The translations under genes were made by a program, and so were the position numbers. From assembly GCA_051016205.1 (NCBI GenBank), contig CP136534.1, positions 6,014,001 to 6,078,000 on the forward strand: 64,000 nucleotides of DNA. Reading direction: 5' to 3'. Below are positions 43,680 to 52,639 of the stretch, piece after piece (position 1 is the stretch's first letter; each line of letters starts with the position of its first letter). Below the pieces are notes generated by a model. That model was given only the letters and a program-made list of their open reading frames with translations. It was not told the origin of the DNA and did not search any database. The stretch is from Acuticoccus sp051016205. GTDB taxonomy: Bacteria > Pseudomonadota > Alphaproteobacteria > Rhizobiales > Amorphaceae.

Positions 43680-44708
43680 TCAGGCGTCGTCGTCGCGCAT
43701 GATGACGAAGTCGGCGCCAGTGCGCGTTTCAGGCCCTGCTGAAAGGTCCGTCACCACAAGGGACGAGCCTGGGCGCATGTCGGACAAAACGCCGAGCGCG
43801 CCCGTCCAATCGTCTACGCCGATCCTTGCCAGAACTTCGGGCGCAGGCTCCCCACCGGCCCGGTCCACATGGATTTTGTGGGCAAGCCAAGACAGGCCTT
43901 CACCGCTCTCATTGACGCCCATCAGCTTATAGACGTGGTTGCCGAGCGGCCGAGCGGGATCGACGATCGTGACGCCTGACTGCCAGATGGGCTCGCCATC
44001 GCGCATCATAATGGCAACCTTGTCCGCGCCCGAGACCACCATCGCCACATGATCGGCATTGTGCGTGGTGGCATCGGCACCATGGTGGGGTTTGCCGGCG
44101 CCGGCAGCCAGCGCCTCGTGCGCCTCCTTCTGCGCCTCGGTGGACAGAAGAAAGCCGGGGTGCACGATGTCTTTGGGGGCACTCGACGTATCGGCGACAA
44201 TGACCGGAACGCCCAGATGGCTGATCCCGAAAATCGCCTCTGAGAACGCCCGCGGCAGCCGAACGCATCCGTGGGAGGCCGGATAGCCGGGAAGGTGCCC
44301 CGCATGGAGCGCCACCCCGCCCCAGGTGAGGCGCTGCATATTGGGCATTGGCGCATTGTTGTAGGTGGAGGAGTGGTGGTGCTTGTCCTTCTGCAAGATG
44401 AGGAACACCCCTGTCGGCGTCTCGTGACCAGGCTTGCCTGTGGAGCAGGTAGACACGCCAATCTCGATCCCATTGCGGTAGACGTGCACGGTCTGCTGAG
44501 GCAGCGAAACGATGAACACCACAGGCCCGTCGGGGGACAGTTCGGGCTGCCAGAGGAAGGTTCCTGGCGCCAGCGTGCTTGTGTCCACCAGCGCTGAAGG
44601 GGGCGCCCTTTGTGGGATGGGGGCGGTGCCCTCGGCCCATGCGCGCAGCGGCAATGCTGCCGCCATACCCGCGCCGATGTGCGCCAACGCTGTGCGCCTG
44701 TCCATCAT
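43680..44708 (-). CDS. L,D-transpeptidase (YkuD family)
   Basis: 342 aa. The N-terminus DRRTALAHIGAGMAAALPLRAWA is an export signal with a twin-arginine-like start. The catalytic motif is HAGHLPGYPASHGCVRLP, with H138 and C148 as active residues. VSLPQQTVHVYRNG and STCSTGKPGHETPTG before it are the usual YkuD strands. It cross-links peptidoglycan peptides or attaches proteins to them in the periplasm. The C-terminal 130 residues are a further domain without a clear name. It converges with the SH3 gene, 42 bp apart, both envelope functions. Confidence 0.88.
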   Translation of the reverse strand: MMDRRTALAHIGAGMAAALPLRAWAEGTAPIPQRAPPSALVDTSTLAPGTFLWQPELSPDGPVVFIVSLPQQTVHVYRNGIEIGVSTCSTGKPGHETPTGVFLILQKDKHHHSSTYNNAPMPNMQRLTWGGVALHAGHLPGYPASHGCVRLPRAFSEAIFGISHLGVPVIVADTSSAPKDIVHPGFLLSTEAQKEAHEALAAGAGKPHHGADATTHNADHVAMVVSGADKVAIMMRDGEPIWQSGVTIVDPARPLGNHVYKLMGVNESGEGLSWLAHKIHVDRAGGEPAPEVLARIGVDDWTGALGVLSDMRPGSSLVVTDLSAGPETRTGADFVIMRDDDA

Positions 44709-44867
44709 CCCATTGTCTCCCCAACGCCCGACTCAACCAATTTGCGCGCCACCCTGCCCGGGGCGACGCCGTCAGTTCAAGTTTTATTGGTGTAAGGTCT
44801 GGGTGAAGCGCGCACGCTGCACGCAGCGCTGGGATCTGGGACGCGCTCGCGTAGGTCTGGCCCGCGA

Positions 44868-45818
44868 TCAGGCGGCGGCGTGCCAGGCGTCCACGGCGCG
44901 CAGCGCATCGGCAAGGGTGGCGCGCTCGGCGGCCCCCACCTCCTGGTTTGGCGGTTTGACGAAGGCGTTGGGGATGGCCCCTTGGTGAGCAAGGCAGGCC
45001 TTCAGCCGGGGCGTTGCACGATAGGCCGGCGGGTTGCGGTAGATGGCAACGCTCAACGGGTAGAGCGCATCGTGAAGGCGGCGCGCGCGGGACCAGTCCT
45101 CTCCCATCGCTGCCTCGAACAGGGCAACCACCACGTCAGGCGCCACCGCCGCGAGGGAGACCTGGCTGCCCTCCGTGCCGATCAAAAAGCCCGTCAAAAG
45201 GTGCTCGTCTCCTGAGGCGAGCACAGCAACGTCCGGCCGCAGCGCTTTGAGGGTTCGCCGCACCTCCTCGTAGGCGGCCACCTCCCAGCTCCCCTCTTTG
45301 ATGCCTGCGACCGTCTCGATCTCCGCCAGCCTTTGCAGGGTGTCGACGGAGTAGGCCATCCGCCCTGCCAGAATGGGCGCACGGTAAAGGACCAACGGCA
45401 GTCCCACTGACGCAACGGCGCGGTGGTGGGTGAGCGCCATCTCAGCATCGTGCCCGAGGGCGAAGTGGTTGGGCGGGAAGACCAGGAGCGCATCGGCCCC
45501 ATGGCGGGCAGCGCTCTCCGCCTCCACCACGGCAGCGGCGGTGGACTCGGACGTAACGCCTGCGCAAACGAGCCTGCCACCAGCTGCTGCCCGCGCCGCC
45601 TCGACCACGATGGCCTTCTCCTCAAGGCTGAGGAAGGCGCCCTCACCCGCATGGCCGTTGATGAGTAGACCTTTGATCCCTTTGGTCGCCATCACGCGCG
45701 ACAGGTGTGCTTCGAGCGCGGTTTCATCCACCCGCCGCCCCTCATCGAGGGGACAGACTGTGGCGGCATGGACCCCGCGCAAACGCTCAGAGGGACAAAG
45801 GCTGTCGTTCGCGGCCAT
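44868..45818 (-). CDS. DapA-family (DHDPS-like) lyase/deaminase
   Basis: 316 aa class I aldolase-fold enzyme. LLINGHAGEGAFLSLEE is the pyruvate/substrate-binding loop, PLVLYRAP holds the tyrosine, and VAGIKEGSWE the Schiff-base lysine. The family includes dihydrodipicolinate synthase, aldolases and 1-pyrroline-4-hydroxy-2-carboxylate deaminase. Given the flavin dehydrogenase subunits directly upstream, a deaminase step of hydroxyproline-like breakdown is plausible but unproven. ATG 45818 with AAAGGG upstream is chosen over a TTG ten codons earlier. It overlaps the flavoprotein gene by 32 bp. Confidence 0.8.
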   Translation of the reverse strand: MAANDSLCPSERLRGVHAATVCPLDEGRRVDETALEAHLSRVMATKGIKGLLINGHAGEGAFLSLEEKAIVVEAARAAAGGRLVCAGVTSESTAAAVVEAESAARHGADALLVFPPNHFALGHDAEMALTHHRAVASVGLPLVLYRAPILAGRMAYSVDTLQRLAEIETVAGIKEGSWEVAAYEEVRRTLKALRPDVAVLASGDEHLLTGFLIGTEGSQVSLAAVAPDVVVALFEAAMGEDWSRARRLHDALYPLSVAIYRNPPAYRATPRLKACLAHQGAIPNAFVKPPNQEVGAAERATLADALRAVDAWHAAA

Positions 45819-46935
45819 GGCGCTCGCCCTTTGCTGCGGCCGGCTCAATCAACCGGTCCATGGGAAACAGTGGCAGAGCCGGCGCGCGGCCCAGGATGAG
45901 ATCGGCAAGGAGGCGGGCGATGTAAGGTCCGCTGGTGTAGCCTGAGTGGACCGAGCCGATGGCGTAGGCCTCCGCATGGCCGGGGATGGGGCCTGCGACG
46001 GGAAGGGCGTCGGCCGTCTCCGCCTCGAACCCCGTCCATGCCCGTACAAGGCGAGTCTTTCCCAAAGCAGGCACGGCGTATTGGGCAAGGCGCACGTTGC
46101 CGATGAGGCTGTCAGGGTCGACTTCGTGGGTGTTGGCCTCGCGGTCGCCCACACCTTGCCAACCGCCGCCGATGACCACAGTGCCGTGGCCATACTGCTT
46201 CAGCGACAACAGCCCGCTCGCGATCCCGAGGACGGTGCGCATCATCGGCGGCGCGCGTTCCGTCACCGCAAGCTGGTTGGTGAGCACTTTGATGGGGAGG
46301 GTGACGCCCAGCCACGCCGCCATCGGCTCAAGCCAGGCCCCGCCCGCCAACACCACCCGCTTCGCCGAGATGGTGCCGCCGGATGTGTGTATGTCATAGC
46401 CCGCCCCTGTTGGCGTCACCCCGGCGACGAGGGTGTCCTCGTGCAGCGCCACCCCCGCCTCCACCAGCGCGGTGCGGTAGGCAAGGCCTGTGAGGTAGGC
46501 GTTGGCGAACCCGTCCAATGTCGCGTGGGCGGCAAGGCGCACGCCATCGCCGAGGCCAGGCTCGATCGTCCGTGCTTCCTGCGGCGTTACCAGGCGGATG
46601 GGGGCACCAGCGGCGGCCCGCTTTTCGGCGCGCTCGGCAAGGATTGCCTCTTCGGCTGCGGAAAAGGCGAGCGACAGTCCCTCGCACAGAACAACACCTA
46701 CATCGTGGCCGAGCCAGTCGCGCGTGGTGGCCCACATCTCATGGGCCTTCAAGGCGTAGGGCATCAGGGCGACGCGGGTCATTTGCAGGGTGAGGGTGCC
46801 AGCGTTGACGCCCGACGCGCCGCGGGAGAGGCCATCGCGCTCGATCAGACCGACGCGCATGCCGCCGCGCTGGCAAAACAGCGCCGTCGTCGCCCCGTTG
46901 ATACCGCCACCGATGACGGCAAGGTCGAGGCTCAC
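45787..46935 (-). CDS. FAD-dependent DAO-family oxidoreductase (HcnC/OoxB-like subunit)
   Basis: 382 aa. The start SLDLAVIGGGINGATTALFCQRGG is the FAD motif, followed by GLSRGASGVNAG, the flavin-contact serine/glycine loop of the D-amino acid/sarcosine oxidase family. The end has VRAWTGFEAETADALPVAGPIPG and AIGSVHSGYTSGPYIARLLADLI. This is the catalytic subunit type of the HcnABC, opine and D-hydroxyproline dehydrogenases. It starts at GTG 46935, in a GTGA overlap with the upstream subunit; the long frame further up is not coding. Oxidation of an imino or amino acid is expected, with electrons passed to the iron-sulfur subunits. Confidence 0.8.
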   Translation of the reverse strand: MSLDLAVIGGGINGATTALFCQRGGMRVGLIERDGLSRGASGVNAGTLTLQMTRVALMPYALKAHEMWATTRDWLGHDVGVVLCEGLSLAFSAAEEAILAERAEKRAAAGAPIRLVTPQEARTIEPGLGDGVRLAAHATLDGFANAYLTGLAYRTALVEAGVALHEDTLVAGVTPTGAGYDIHTSGGTISAKRVVLAGGAWLEPMAAWLGVTLPIKVLTNQLAVTERAPPMMRTVLGIASGLLSLKQYGHGTVVIGGGWQGVGDREANTHEVDPDSLIGNVRLAQYAVPALGKTRLVRAWTGFEAETADALPVAGPIPGHAEAYAIGSVHSGYTSGPYIARLLADLILGRAPALPLFPMDRLIEPAAAKGERHGRERQPLSL

Positions 46936-48356
46936 AGCGGGGCCGGCGGCGGCACGGGGATGTCCTCGTAGGCGAAGCGCCCAGCAAGGTCCGCAACGCT
47001 CACAGGTCGCAAGGGCGTGCGCGGCGTAAAGCCTTCGCCCACGGGCCGGCCGAGCTTCATGGCCACCAGCGCCGCCGCTGTGCCGGCGCACATGCGCCCC
47101 TGGCACGGCCCCATACCGCACCGGGTGAAGTGCTTCATCTGGTCAAGATCCCTGGCGCCAGCGTCCACCGCCGCCTCGATGTCGACCCGCGAAACGTCCT
47201 CGCAACGGCACACGATGGTGGCTGGAGTGATCGCCGCCACAAGCCCCTCTGGCACCGCCATCAACCGGCAGGAGGCATCGGCAAAGGGGCGAAGGCTGCG
47301 CAGCCGCGAGATTGCGGTCCTGGCGCGCCGCCCGGTGGTCCCGTCAGGCAAGACGCCGGCGTCGGAGGCCGCGGCAAGCCCCGCCAACTCGCCTGAATGG
47401 ACTGCAGGGCGCGCGCCCCTCACCCCCGTACCGTCGCCGGCAGCATAAAGCCCTTCGACGCTGGTCCGGCCGAAATCATCGCACACCGTCACAAGGCCGC
47501 CGCGCAAGGGGTCGACGCGATGGTCGGCCTTCAGCGCCTGTGTCACCTCCACATTGGGGATGAGCCCGTGACCCACGTAGAGGACATCGGCAGGGATTGT
47601 GCGCGCTTTGTGGATTATCGGCCGTCCGTCATCGCCCAAAGGTGCGATGCGCACCGCCTCAAGCTGGTCGGTTCCTTCGGCGGAAATGACGGCGTGTCGG
47701 CGATGGGTGGGCACGCCCGCTCCACGCACCTTGGCAAGCCACCGTGCCCCTGTGGCCGCAAGGCCTGGCTTTGCCGCAAAGCCGAGCGCCGCCTTGGCCC
47801 AAGCGGCTGTGCCATGAAGGTCCACCATTGCAACGGGCGCCTTGCCGAGCCCCACGGCCTTTGCCGCAACAGCCGCAAGGAGAGGGCCCTGCCCTGCCAC
47901 AACGATGCGCGCGCCAGGCAGCATCCCATCGCGCTTGATCAGCGCCGTTGCCGCAGCAAGACCGAGAACGCCAGGCAGCGTCCACCCTTCGAACGGGACG
48001 ATGCGCTCGCGCGCGCCCGTGGCCGCCAAAAGGCGCGGGGCGGTGAGGAACAGAGGCGCACCGCCTGAGATGGCATGGACGGCAAAGCCCTTTAAGACGG
48101 ACCAGACGAGCGTATCCGTCAGCATAGTTACGGAGGAGGCCGACAGTGCGGTGCGCACATCATCGCCGAGGCGTTTGTCGGCGTCAGGGGCCATCGCCTT
48201 TGCCGCTGCCGTCTGGGGGGCACGGGCCACCTGGCCGCCGGGCGCAGGCCCCTCGTCCAGAACGATGACGGAAAGGCCGGCCTCAGCGGCTGTGAGGGCG
48301 GCAGTCGCTCCGGCGGGCCCCGCGCCGATGACGATGAGATCGGCCGACGCCTTCAC
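46932..48356 (-). CDS. NAD(P)/FAD oxidoreductase with [2Fe-2S] BFD-like domain (HcnB/OoxA-like subunit)
   Basis: 474 aa. LIVIGAGPAGATAALTAAEAG (8-28) binds FAD, and ARIVVAGQGPLLAAVAAK (about 150-167) the second nucleotide. GLYAAGDGTGVRGAR is the typical flavin motif late in the chain. The C-terminal 90 residues have VCRCEDVS and RCGMGPCQGRMC, four or five cysteines of a bacterioferritin-associated-ferredoxin-like [2Fe-2S] centre. This matches the large electron-transfer subunit of hydrogen-cyanide synthase, opine and D-hydroxyproline dehydrogenases. It overlaps the small iron-sulfur subunit upstream and the DAO subunit downstream by 4 bp each. Confidence 0.83.
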   Translation of the reverse strand: MKASADLIVIGAGPAGATAALTAAEAGLSVIVLDEGPAPGGQVARAPQTAAAKAMAPDADKRLGDDVRTALSASSVTMLTDTLVWSVLKGFAVHAISGGAPLFLTAPRLLAATGARERIVPFEGWTLPGVLGLAAATALIKRDGMLPGARIVVAGQGPLLAAVAAKAVGLGKAPVAMVDLHGTAAWAKAALGFAAKPGLAATGARWLAKVRGAGVPTHRRHAVISAEGTDQLEAVRIAPLGDDGRPIIHKARTIPADVLYVGHGLIPNVEVTQALKADHRVDPLRGGLVTVCDDFGRTSVEGLYAAGDGTGVRGARPAVHSGELAGLAAASDAGVLPDGTTGRRARTAISRLRSLRPFADASCRLMAVPEGLVAAITPATIVCRCEDVSRVDIEAAVDAGARDLDQMKHFTRCGMGPCQGRMCAGTAAALVAMKLGRPVGEGFTPRTPLRPVSVADLAGRFAYEDIPVPPPAPL

Positions 48357-48661
48357 CCCGCCGCCGCCTCCTGATGGACGCCGCCGCGCACGACGATCAT
48401 GCCCTCCTCCACCATCGTCTGGCAGGCGCGCTGGGGGCGGCCGTCAATGAGGATGGTGCATTCCTGGCACGAACCCATCATGCAAAGGGGGCCGCGCGGG
48501 GTGCCTTTGTTGGGGGAAACGCGCAAAGCGAAGATGCCGGCATGAAGGAGCGCCGAGGCAACGCTCTGCCCTTCGAGGGCGTCGAACTCAGCCCCGTCGA
48601 CGCACAACCTCACCCGACCAGAGCGCGTGTCGCGGTTGAGGGCATCGGCCGCGCTCGGCAT
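48353..48661 (-). CDS. (2Fe-2S)-binding small subunit (HcnA/OoxC-like)
   Basis: 102 aa plant-type ferredoxin fold. VRLCVDGAEFDALEGQSVASAL is the first hairpin; GPLCMMGSCQECTILIDG and the later ACQT give the four cysteines of the [2Fe-2S] centre. It completes the three-subunit dehydrogenase with the two genes downstream. GAGGTG lies before the ATG. It is the first gene of the minus operon, 74 bp from the palindromic operator shared with the ABC transporter genes. Confidence 0.85.
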   Translation of the reverse strand: MPSAADALNRDTRSGRVRLCVDGAEFDALEGQSVASALLHAGIFALRVSPNKGTPRGPLCMMGSCQECTILIDGRPQRACQTMVEEGMIVVRGGVHQEAAAG

Positions 48662-48734
48662 AATTGTTGCACCTCATTTGGGGTGACCGGGCCGCGGACA
48701 AGCTTCATCAAGCAGTGTGCGGAACGGTTTACAT

Positions 48735-48762
48735 GTCCACACTTTGTATACATAGTGTGGAC
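48735..48762. promoter_or_regulatory. 28-bp FCD/GntR-type palindromic operator
   Basis: The arms GTCCACACT (48735-48743) and AGTGTGGAC (48754-48762) are perfect complements around a TGTATACA centre (48745-48752); only one base pair of the 28-bp palindrome mismatches. TGTATACA-type centres are typical for FadR/FCD-branch GntR regulators. It lies between the dehydrogenase operon and the ABC transporter operon and could control both. No GntR gene is in the window. Confidence 0.75.
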
Positions 48763-48813
48763 ACTCGATGCAACAAACTGCGTCAATCGCAGCCCAAACA
48801 CCGGGATGAGCTC

Positions 48814-49635
48814 ATGCTAGGAACGCTTCGCAAACTCTTGGCCGCCGGCGCCGTCGCGCTGATCGGCACAGCGGTCGCCGCCACCGCGCCGGCAGTCGCC
48901 CGCTCGCTGGACGACATCATCTCCTCAGGCGTCATCAGGGTCGGGGTGAACCCCACGCTGCCGCCGCTCGGTACCTATGACGATCAAAACAACATCGCCG
49001 GCTTCGACGTGGACTTTGCCACCGAAATTGCCGCCATGCTGGGTGTTGAGCTGGAGGTCGTCCCCGTCGGCTCGCCGGACCGCATCCCCTTCGTTGCCTC
49101 CGGCCGGATCGACTTCGTCATGGGCGCGATGACGCGCAACCCCACCCGCGCCAAGGTGATTGACTTTACCGTCCCCGTGCACACCGAAGTGTTCGGCGTC
49201 CTCACCACAGAAGACAAGCCGTATACCGACTGGCGTGACCTTAACGCATCTGATGTGACGCTGATCCAGGTGCGCGGCACAACGCCTATCAAGTTCATCG
49301 AAGAAAACCTGCCTGAGGCGAGCGTGACTCTTCTGGACAACTATCCGGACGTGATCCGCGCCCTCGCCCAAGGCCGCGGCGATGCCATGCTCGACGTGGT
49401 GGATTTCGTCGGCGAGCACATGAACAAGCACGACGTTGCCTGGAAGGTGGTGGAAACCCCTGTCGACATTTACTACTGCGCCCTCGGCGTTGCAAAGAAC
49501 TCCACCGGTCTGAAAGACTGGCTCAACGTCGCCATCTACGAAATGCACCGCCGCGGCAGGACCGACGCGTTGTGGGAGAAGTGGTTCGGCATCCCGATGA
49601 TCTACCCTGTGGAAGCGACGCCCTACTTCAACTAA
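48814..49635 (+). CDS. amino-acid ABC transporter substrate-binding protein
   Basis: 273 aa. A signal peptide covers about residues 1-28 (ALIGTAVAATAPAVA). GVIRVGVNPTLPPLGTYDD, NNIAGFDVDFATEIAAMLG and IDFVMGAMTRNPTRAKVIDFTVP are the standard SBP family 3 pieces. It captures a polar amino acid or similar compound in the periplasm. ATG 48814 has GGGATGAG upstream; the frame is open 50 codons earlier, through the operator, and that part is not used. It is the first gene of a six-gene plus-strand operon. Confidence 0.9.
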   Translation: MLGTLRKLLAAGAVALIGTAVAATAPAVARSLDDIISSGVIRVGVNPTLPPLGTYDDQNNIAGFDVDFATEIAAMLGVELEVVPVGSPDRIPFVASGRIDFVMGAMTRNPTRAKVIDFTVPVHTEVFGVLTTEDKPYTDWRDLNASDVTLIQVRGTTPIKFIEENLPEASVTLLDNYPDVIRALAQGRGDAMLDVVDFVGEHMNKHDVAWKVVETPVDIYYCALGVAKNSTGLKDWLNVAIYEMHRRGRTDALWEKWFGIPMIYPVEATPYFN

Positions 49636-49656
49636 CGGCAAGCGTTTACGCCGCCG

Positions 49657-50331
49657 ATGGATTACGTCTTCCAGTATGGACAGGTTTGGCCCTACCTCCC
49701 CTACCTCATAGGGGGAGCATGGGTCAGCCTGCAGATCGCCTTTCTTGCCTTTTGCGGCGGTCTACTCATCGGCACCACCTGCGCGGCGCTGAAAACCTTC
49801 GGCCCGCGCTGGTCCACACGGCTGATCGACGGCTACGTGGTGTTCTTCGTCAACACACCGCAGCTCGTCCAAATCTACTTCCTCTACTTCGCCCTGCCCG
49901 ATGCGGGGATCTTATTGTCTTCCTACGCTGCCGTCCTCATCGGCATGACGCTGAACGCCGGCGCCTACCTGACGGAAATCCAGCGCGCCGGCTTCCTGTC
50001 GCGCAGCCAGACGGAGATGGAAGCGGCAGAGGTGCTGGGCTTTTCGCGCCTGCAACAGATCCGCTACGTGATCCTGCCCCATGTGGCGCGGGTGCTCTTC
50101 CCGCCCCTTTCCAACCACTACATCTTGATGACGCTTGGCACCTCCATGGCCGCCATCTTCGGCGTCGAGGAGCTGACCGGCCGTGCCTTCAACATCAACG
50201 CCGAAACCTTCCGCTCCCTTGAGGTCTTCTCCATCGTCGCGGTGCTCTACGTAATCGTCACGCTGGTCGCCTCGGTGATCCTTGCGCTGCTCGGCCGCTT
50301 TGCCTTCCGCGCCAAGATGCGGATCGTGTGA
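49657..50331 (+). CDS. amino-acid ABC transporter permease
   Basis: 224 aa with five to six membrane segments. GGAWVSLQIAFLAFCGGLLIG is the first, and FVNTPQLVQIYFLYFALPDAG and AYLTEIQRAGFLSRSQTEMEAAEVLG form the HisM/GlnP-type inner-membrane signature and EAA loop. It pairs with the next permease to form the channel. It follows the binding protein by 21 bp and overlaps the next gene by one base (TGATG). Confidence 0.9.
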   Translation: MDYVFQYGQVWPYLPYLIGGAWVSLQIAFLAFCGGLLIGTTCAALKTFGPRWSTRLIDGYVVFFVNTPQLVQIYFLYFALPDAGILLSSYAAVLIGMTLNAGAYLTEIQRAGFLSRSQTEMEAAEVLGFSRLQQIRYVILPHVARVLFPPLSNHYILMTLGTSMAAIFGVEELTGRAFNINAETFRSLEVFSIVAVLYVIVTLVASVILALLGRFAFRAKMRIV

Positions 50332-51023
50332 TGGACCGCATCCTTTCGGAGTTGCCGGAGTTCTTCTCCTACTACAACGTCATCTTCCTCTTGAAGGCGG
50401 CGGGGACGACCATCGCGCTGTCGGCCATCGGCTGCATCTTCGGCGGATTGATTGGCGCCGGCCTTGCGGTGGCGCGCCTCACCTCGGGGTGGGTGAGCCT
50501 CCCCCTTCGCATCCTTGCCATCGCCTATACGGAGATCTTCCGGCGCGTCCCCTTCCTCGTCACCCTGATGCTGGTGTTTTTCGCTTTCCAGTTTTCGGGC
50601 TTCAGGGTCTCCACCTTCACCGTCGGCTGTGTCACCGTCCTTCTCATCGCTTCGGCGTTTTTGGCGGAGATCGTGCGGGCGGGCCTCCAGTCGGTGCACG
50701 CCAACCAGTGGGATGCGGCCTCGGCCATGAATTTCGGGCTGATGCGCACCATCCGCTACGTGATTCTGCCCCAGGCGTGGAAGGTGATCCTCCCGCCGGC
50801 GTTCGGCTTTTTCATCCTGTTCATCAAGGACACCGCGCTCGCCTCCTACATCAACGTTGCCGAGCTGACCTATGCGGGGAAGGTTTTGAACAACAAGGGC
50901 TTTGCAGCGGGCCTGACGTTCGGCACCATCTTGCTCATCTACTTCGCCATCTCCTACCCGCTTGCCCGTCTGGGCGCTCACCTGGAGCGACGCCTTGTTC
51001 CATCTCGAACTCGATCAGATTGA
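50331..51023 (+). CDS. amino-acid ABC transporter permease
   Basis: 230 aa, second membrane subunit. FLLKAAGTTIALSAIGCIFGG is the first segment, and FRRVPFLVTLMLVFFAF and FLAEIVRAGLQSVHANQWDAASAMNFG, read in pieces, the EAA region of HisM-type permeases. It starts at ATG 50331 within the upstream stop; the GTG one codon earlier is an alternative. The next gene, for the ATPase, starts 29 bp before this stop. Confidence 0.9.
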   Translation: MDRILSELPEFFSYYNVIFLLKAAGTTIALSAIGCIFGGLIGAGLAVARLTSGWVSLPLRILAIAYTEIFRRVPFLVTLMLVFFAFQFSGFRVSTFTVGCVTVLLIASAFLAEIVRAGLQSVHANQWDAASAMNFGLMRTIRYVILPQAWKVILPPAFGFFILFIKDTALASYINVAELTYAGKVLNNKGFAAGLTFGTILLIYFAISYPLARLGAHLERRLVPSRTRSD

Positions 51024-51732
51024 GGCCTCCTATGGCACCTTAAAGGTGCTGGACGGCATCACCCTGGCGGTCTCGCCGGGTGAGGTGGTGGGGCTGATCG
51101 GGCCGTCGGGGTCCGGCAAGAGCACCATCCTGCGCGTCCTCACAGGCCTGTTGCCGCCGGCCAAAGGCACCGTGCAGCTGGATGGCGAGAGGATCGATTT
51201 TTCCTCAGCCAAAGCGGTGCGCAAACTGCGTGAGCGGATCGCCATCGTGTTCCAGCAGTACAACCTGTTCCAGAACATGAGCGTCCTCGACAACGTGATG
51301 ATTGCGCCCGTGAAAATCCGCGGCCGCAACAAGCGCGAGGTGCGGGCCGAGGCGGAAGAGCTTTTGCGCAAAGTGGGTCTGTCGGACAAACTGAAGCAGT
51401 TCCCCGACCAGCTTTCAGGGGGTCAGCAGCAGCGCGTGGCCATTGCCCGCGCCTTGTGTCTGAAGCCGCAAATCCTCCTCCTGGACGAGATCACCGCCGC
51501 CCTTGATCCCGAACTTGTCGCAGAAGTGCTCGACACCATTCGCCTTCTCGCCGCCGAGGGCATGACGATGCTCATCGTCTCCCACGAGATGGGCTTCATC
51601 CGCGAAGTGTCCGGCCGCGTCGCCTTCCTCGCCGACGGAAAGATCGTGGAGCTTGGGGAGCCTGCCGCGATCCTCGACACGCCCAAGGAGGCGCGCACCC
51701 ATGACTTCGTTTCAAAGATCCTCCGACATTAG
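50995..51732 (+). CDS. amino-acid ABC transporter ATP-binding protein
   Basis: 245 aa. GLIGPSGSGKSTILRVL is Walker A, QQYNLF the Q-loop, LSGGQQQRVAIARAL the signature, LLLDEITAALDPE Walker B, and IVSHEMGF the H-switch, so the protein is complete. It powers the two permeases upstream. The start is TTG 50995 (leading to FHLELDQIEASYG), with GGAGCG 6 bases before. The frame opens earlier at 50962 inside the permease gene, without a site. Confidence 0.92.
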   Translation: MFHLELDQIEASYGTLKVLDGITLAVSPGEVVGLIGPSGSGKSTILRVLTGLLPPAKGTVQLDGERIDFSSAKAVRKLRERIAIVFQQYNLFQNMSVLDNVMIAPVKIRGRNKREVRAEAEELLRKVGLSDKLKQFPDQLSGGQQQRVAIARALCLKPQILLLDEITAALDPELVAEVLDTIRLLAAEGMTMLIVSHEMGFIREVSGRVAFLADGKIVELGEPAAILDTPKEARTHDFVSKILRH

Positions 51733-52639
51733 CGCGTCGCAATTGCCGCCTGGCGCCGATCTCCTGGTGGGCGCGATGGACAACCACGTCCATGCCGCGC
51801 CGCACATCAACGCGCGCAGGCTCGACGTGTTCGAGGCCACCCGCCAGGCCGCCGATGCGGGCATGAGCGCCATCGGCCTGATGGACAATTTCGCCAACAC
51901 CTCGGGCCTTGCCGCCCTAGCCAACCGCCAGTTGGGCGGGCTCGGGGTTCATGTTTTTGGCGGCCTCATCATGGAGCCGCCTGCCGGTGGGGTCAGCGCC
52001 GAAACGGCACAGATTGCCCTGGCTTATGGCTATGGCGAGGCGGACGGGGCGCGCTTTATCTCCCTGCCCACACACCACACCGCCAACATTGCCACCCAGG
52101 AACGCCGCAGCCCGATCTACATAGACGGCTGCTTCGCGGTCCCAGAAACCGGCCCGCTGCCCGACCCTTTGCCGGAGATCTTGGACCTTGTGGCCGCCCA
52201 TGACGTGGTCTTCAACACAGGCCACGTCAGCGGCCCGGAGGCCATACGCCTTGCCGAAGAGGCCCGCAAACGCGGCGTCACCCGCGTCCTCGTCCCCGCA
52301 AGCCACTACGATGCGCAAACAGTGTCCGCGCTGACGTCGGTGGATGCGATGGTGGAGTTCTCGTTCTTCTTCGTCAGTCATGCCACCCAGGCAGGCCTCA
52401 CCCATGTGGATGCGGAGCGCCACACCGTTACCCCTGTGACGGGGGGTGAGATGGCCGCCCTCATCGCCGCCGCCCCATCCGACCAGGTGGTGCTGTCCAG
52501 CGATTGCGGCGTTGCCCTCCTGCCCCCGCCTGTGGAGGGTTTGCGGGCGTTCCTGCTTCTGCTTGAGGCCTGCGGCGTCTCCCGCAAGGCGCTGACGAGG
52601 ATGGTGCAAGGCAATCCCAAGCGTCTCTTCGGCCTATGA
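51701..52639 (+). CDS. DUF6282-type amidohydrolase-like protein
   Basis: 312 aa. LLVGAMDNHVHAAPHINARR carries an H-x-H metal motif at the start of a TIM-barrel amidohydrolase. SLPTHHTAN, FNTGHVSGPEA, LVPASHYDA and VVLSSDCGV supply the later histidines and the aspartate. This pattern fits the poorly known DUF6282 family of metal-dependent hydrolases. It presumably acts on the compound brought in by the transporter. ATG 51701 has AAGGAGG, the strongest site in this operon, and overlaps the ATPase gene by 32 bp. Confidence 0.68.
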   Translation: MTSFQRSSDISASQLPPGADLLVGAMDNHVHAAPHINARRLDVFEATRQAADAGMSAIGLMDNFANTSGLAALANRQLGGLGVHVFGGLIMEPPAGGVSAETAQIALAYGYGEADGARFISLPTHHTANIATQERRSPIYIDGCFAVPETGPLPDPLPEILDLVAAHDVVFNTGHVSGPEAIRLAEEARKRGVTRVLVPASHYDAQTVSALTSVDAMVEFSFFFVSHATQAGLTHVDAERHTVTPVTGGEMAALIAAAPSDQVVLSSDCGVALLPPPVEGLRAFLLLLEACGVSRKALTRMVQGNPKRLFGL

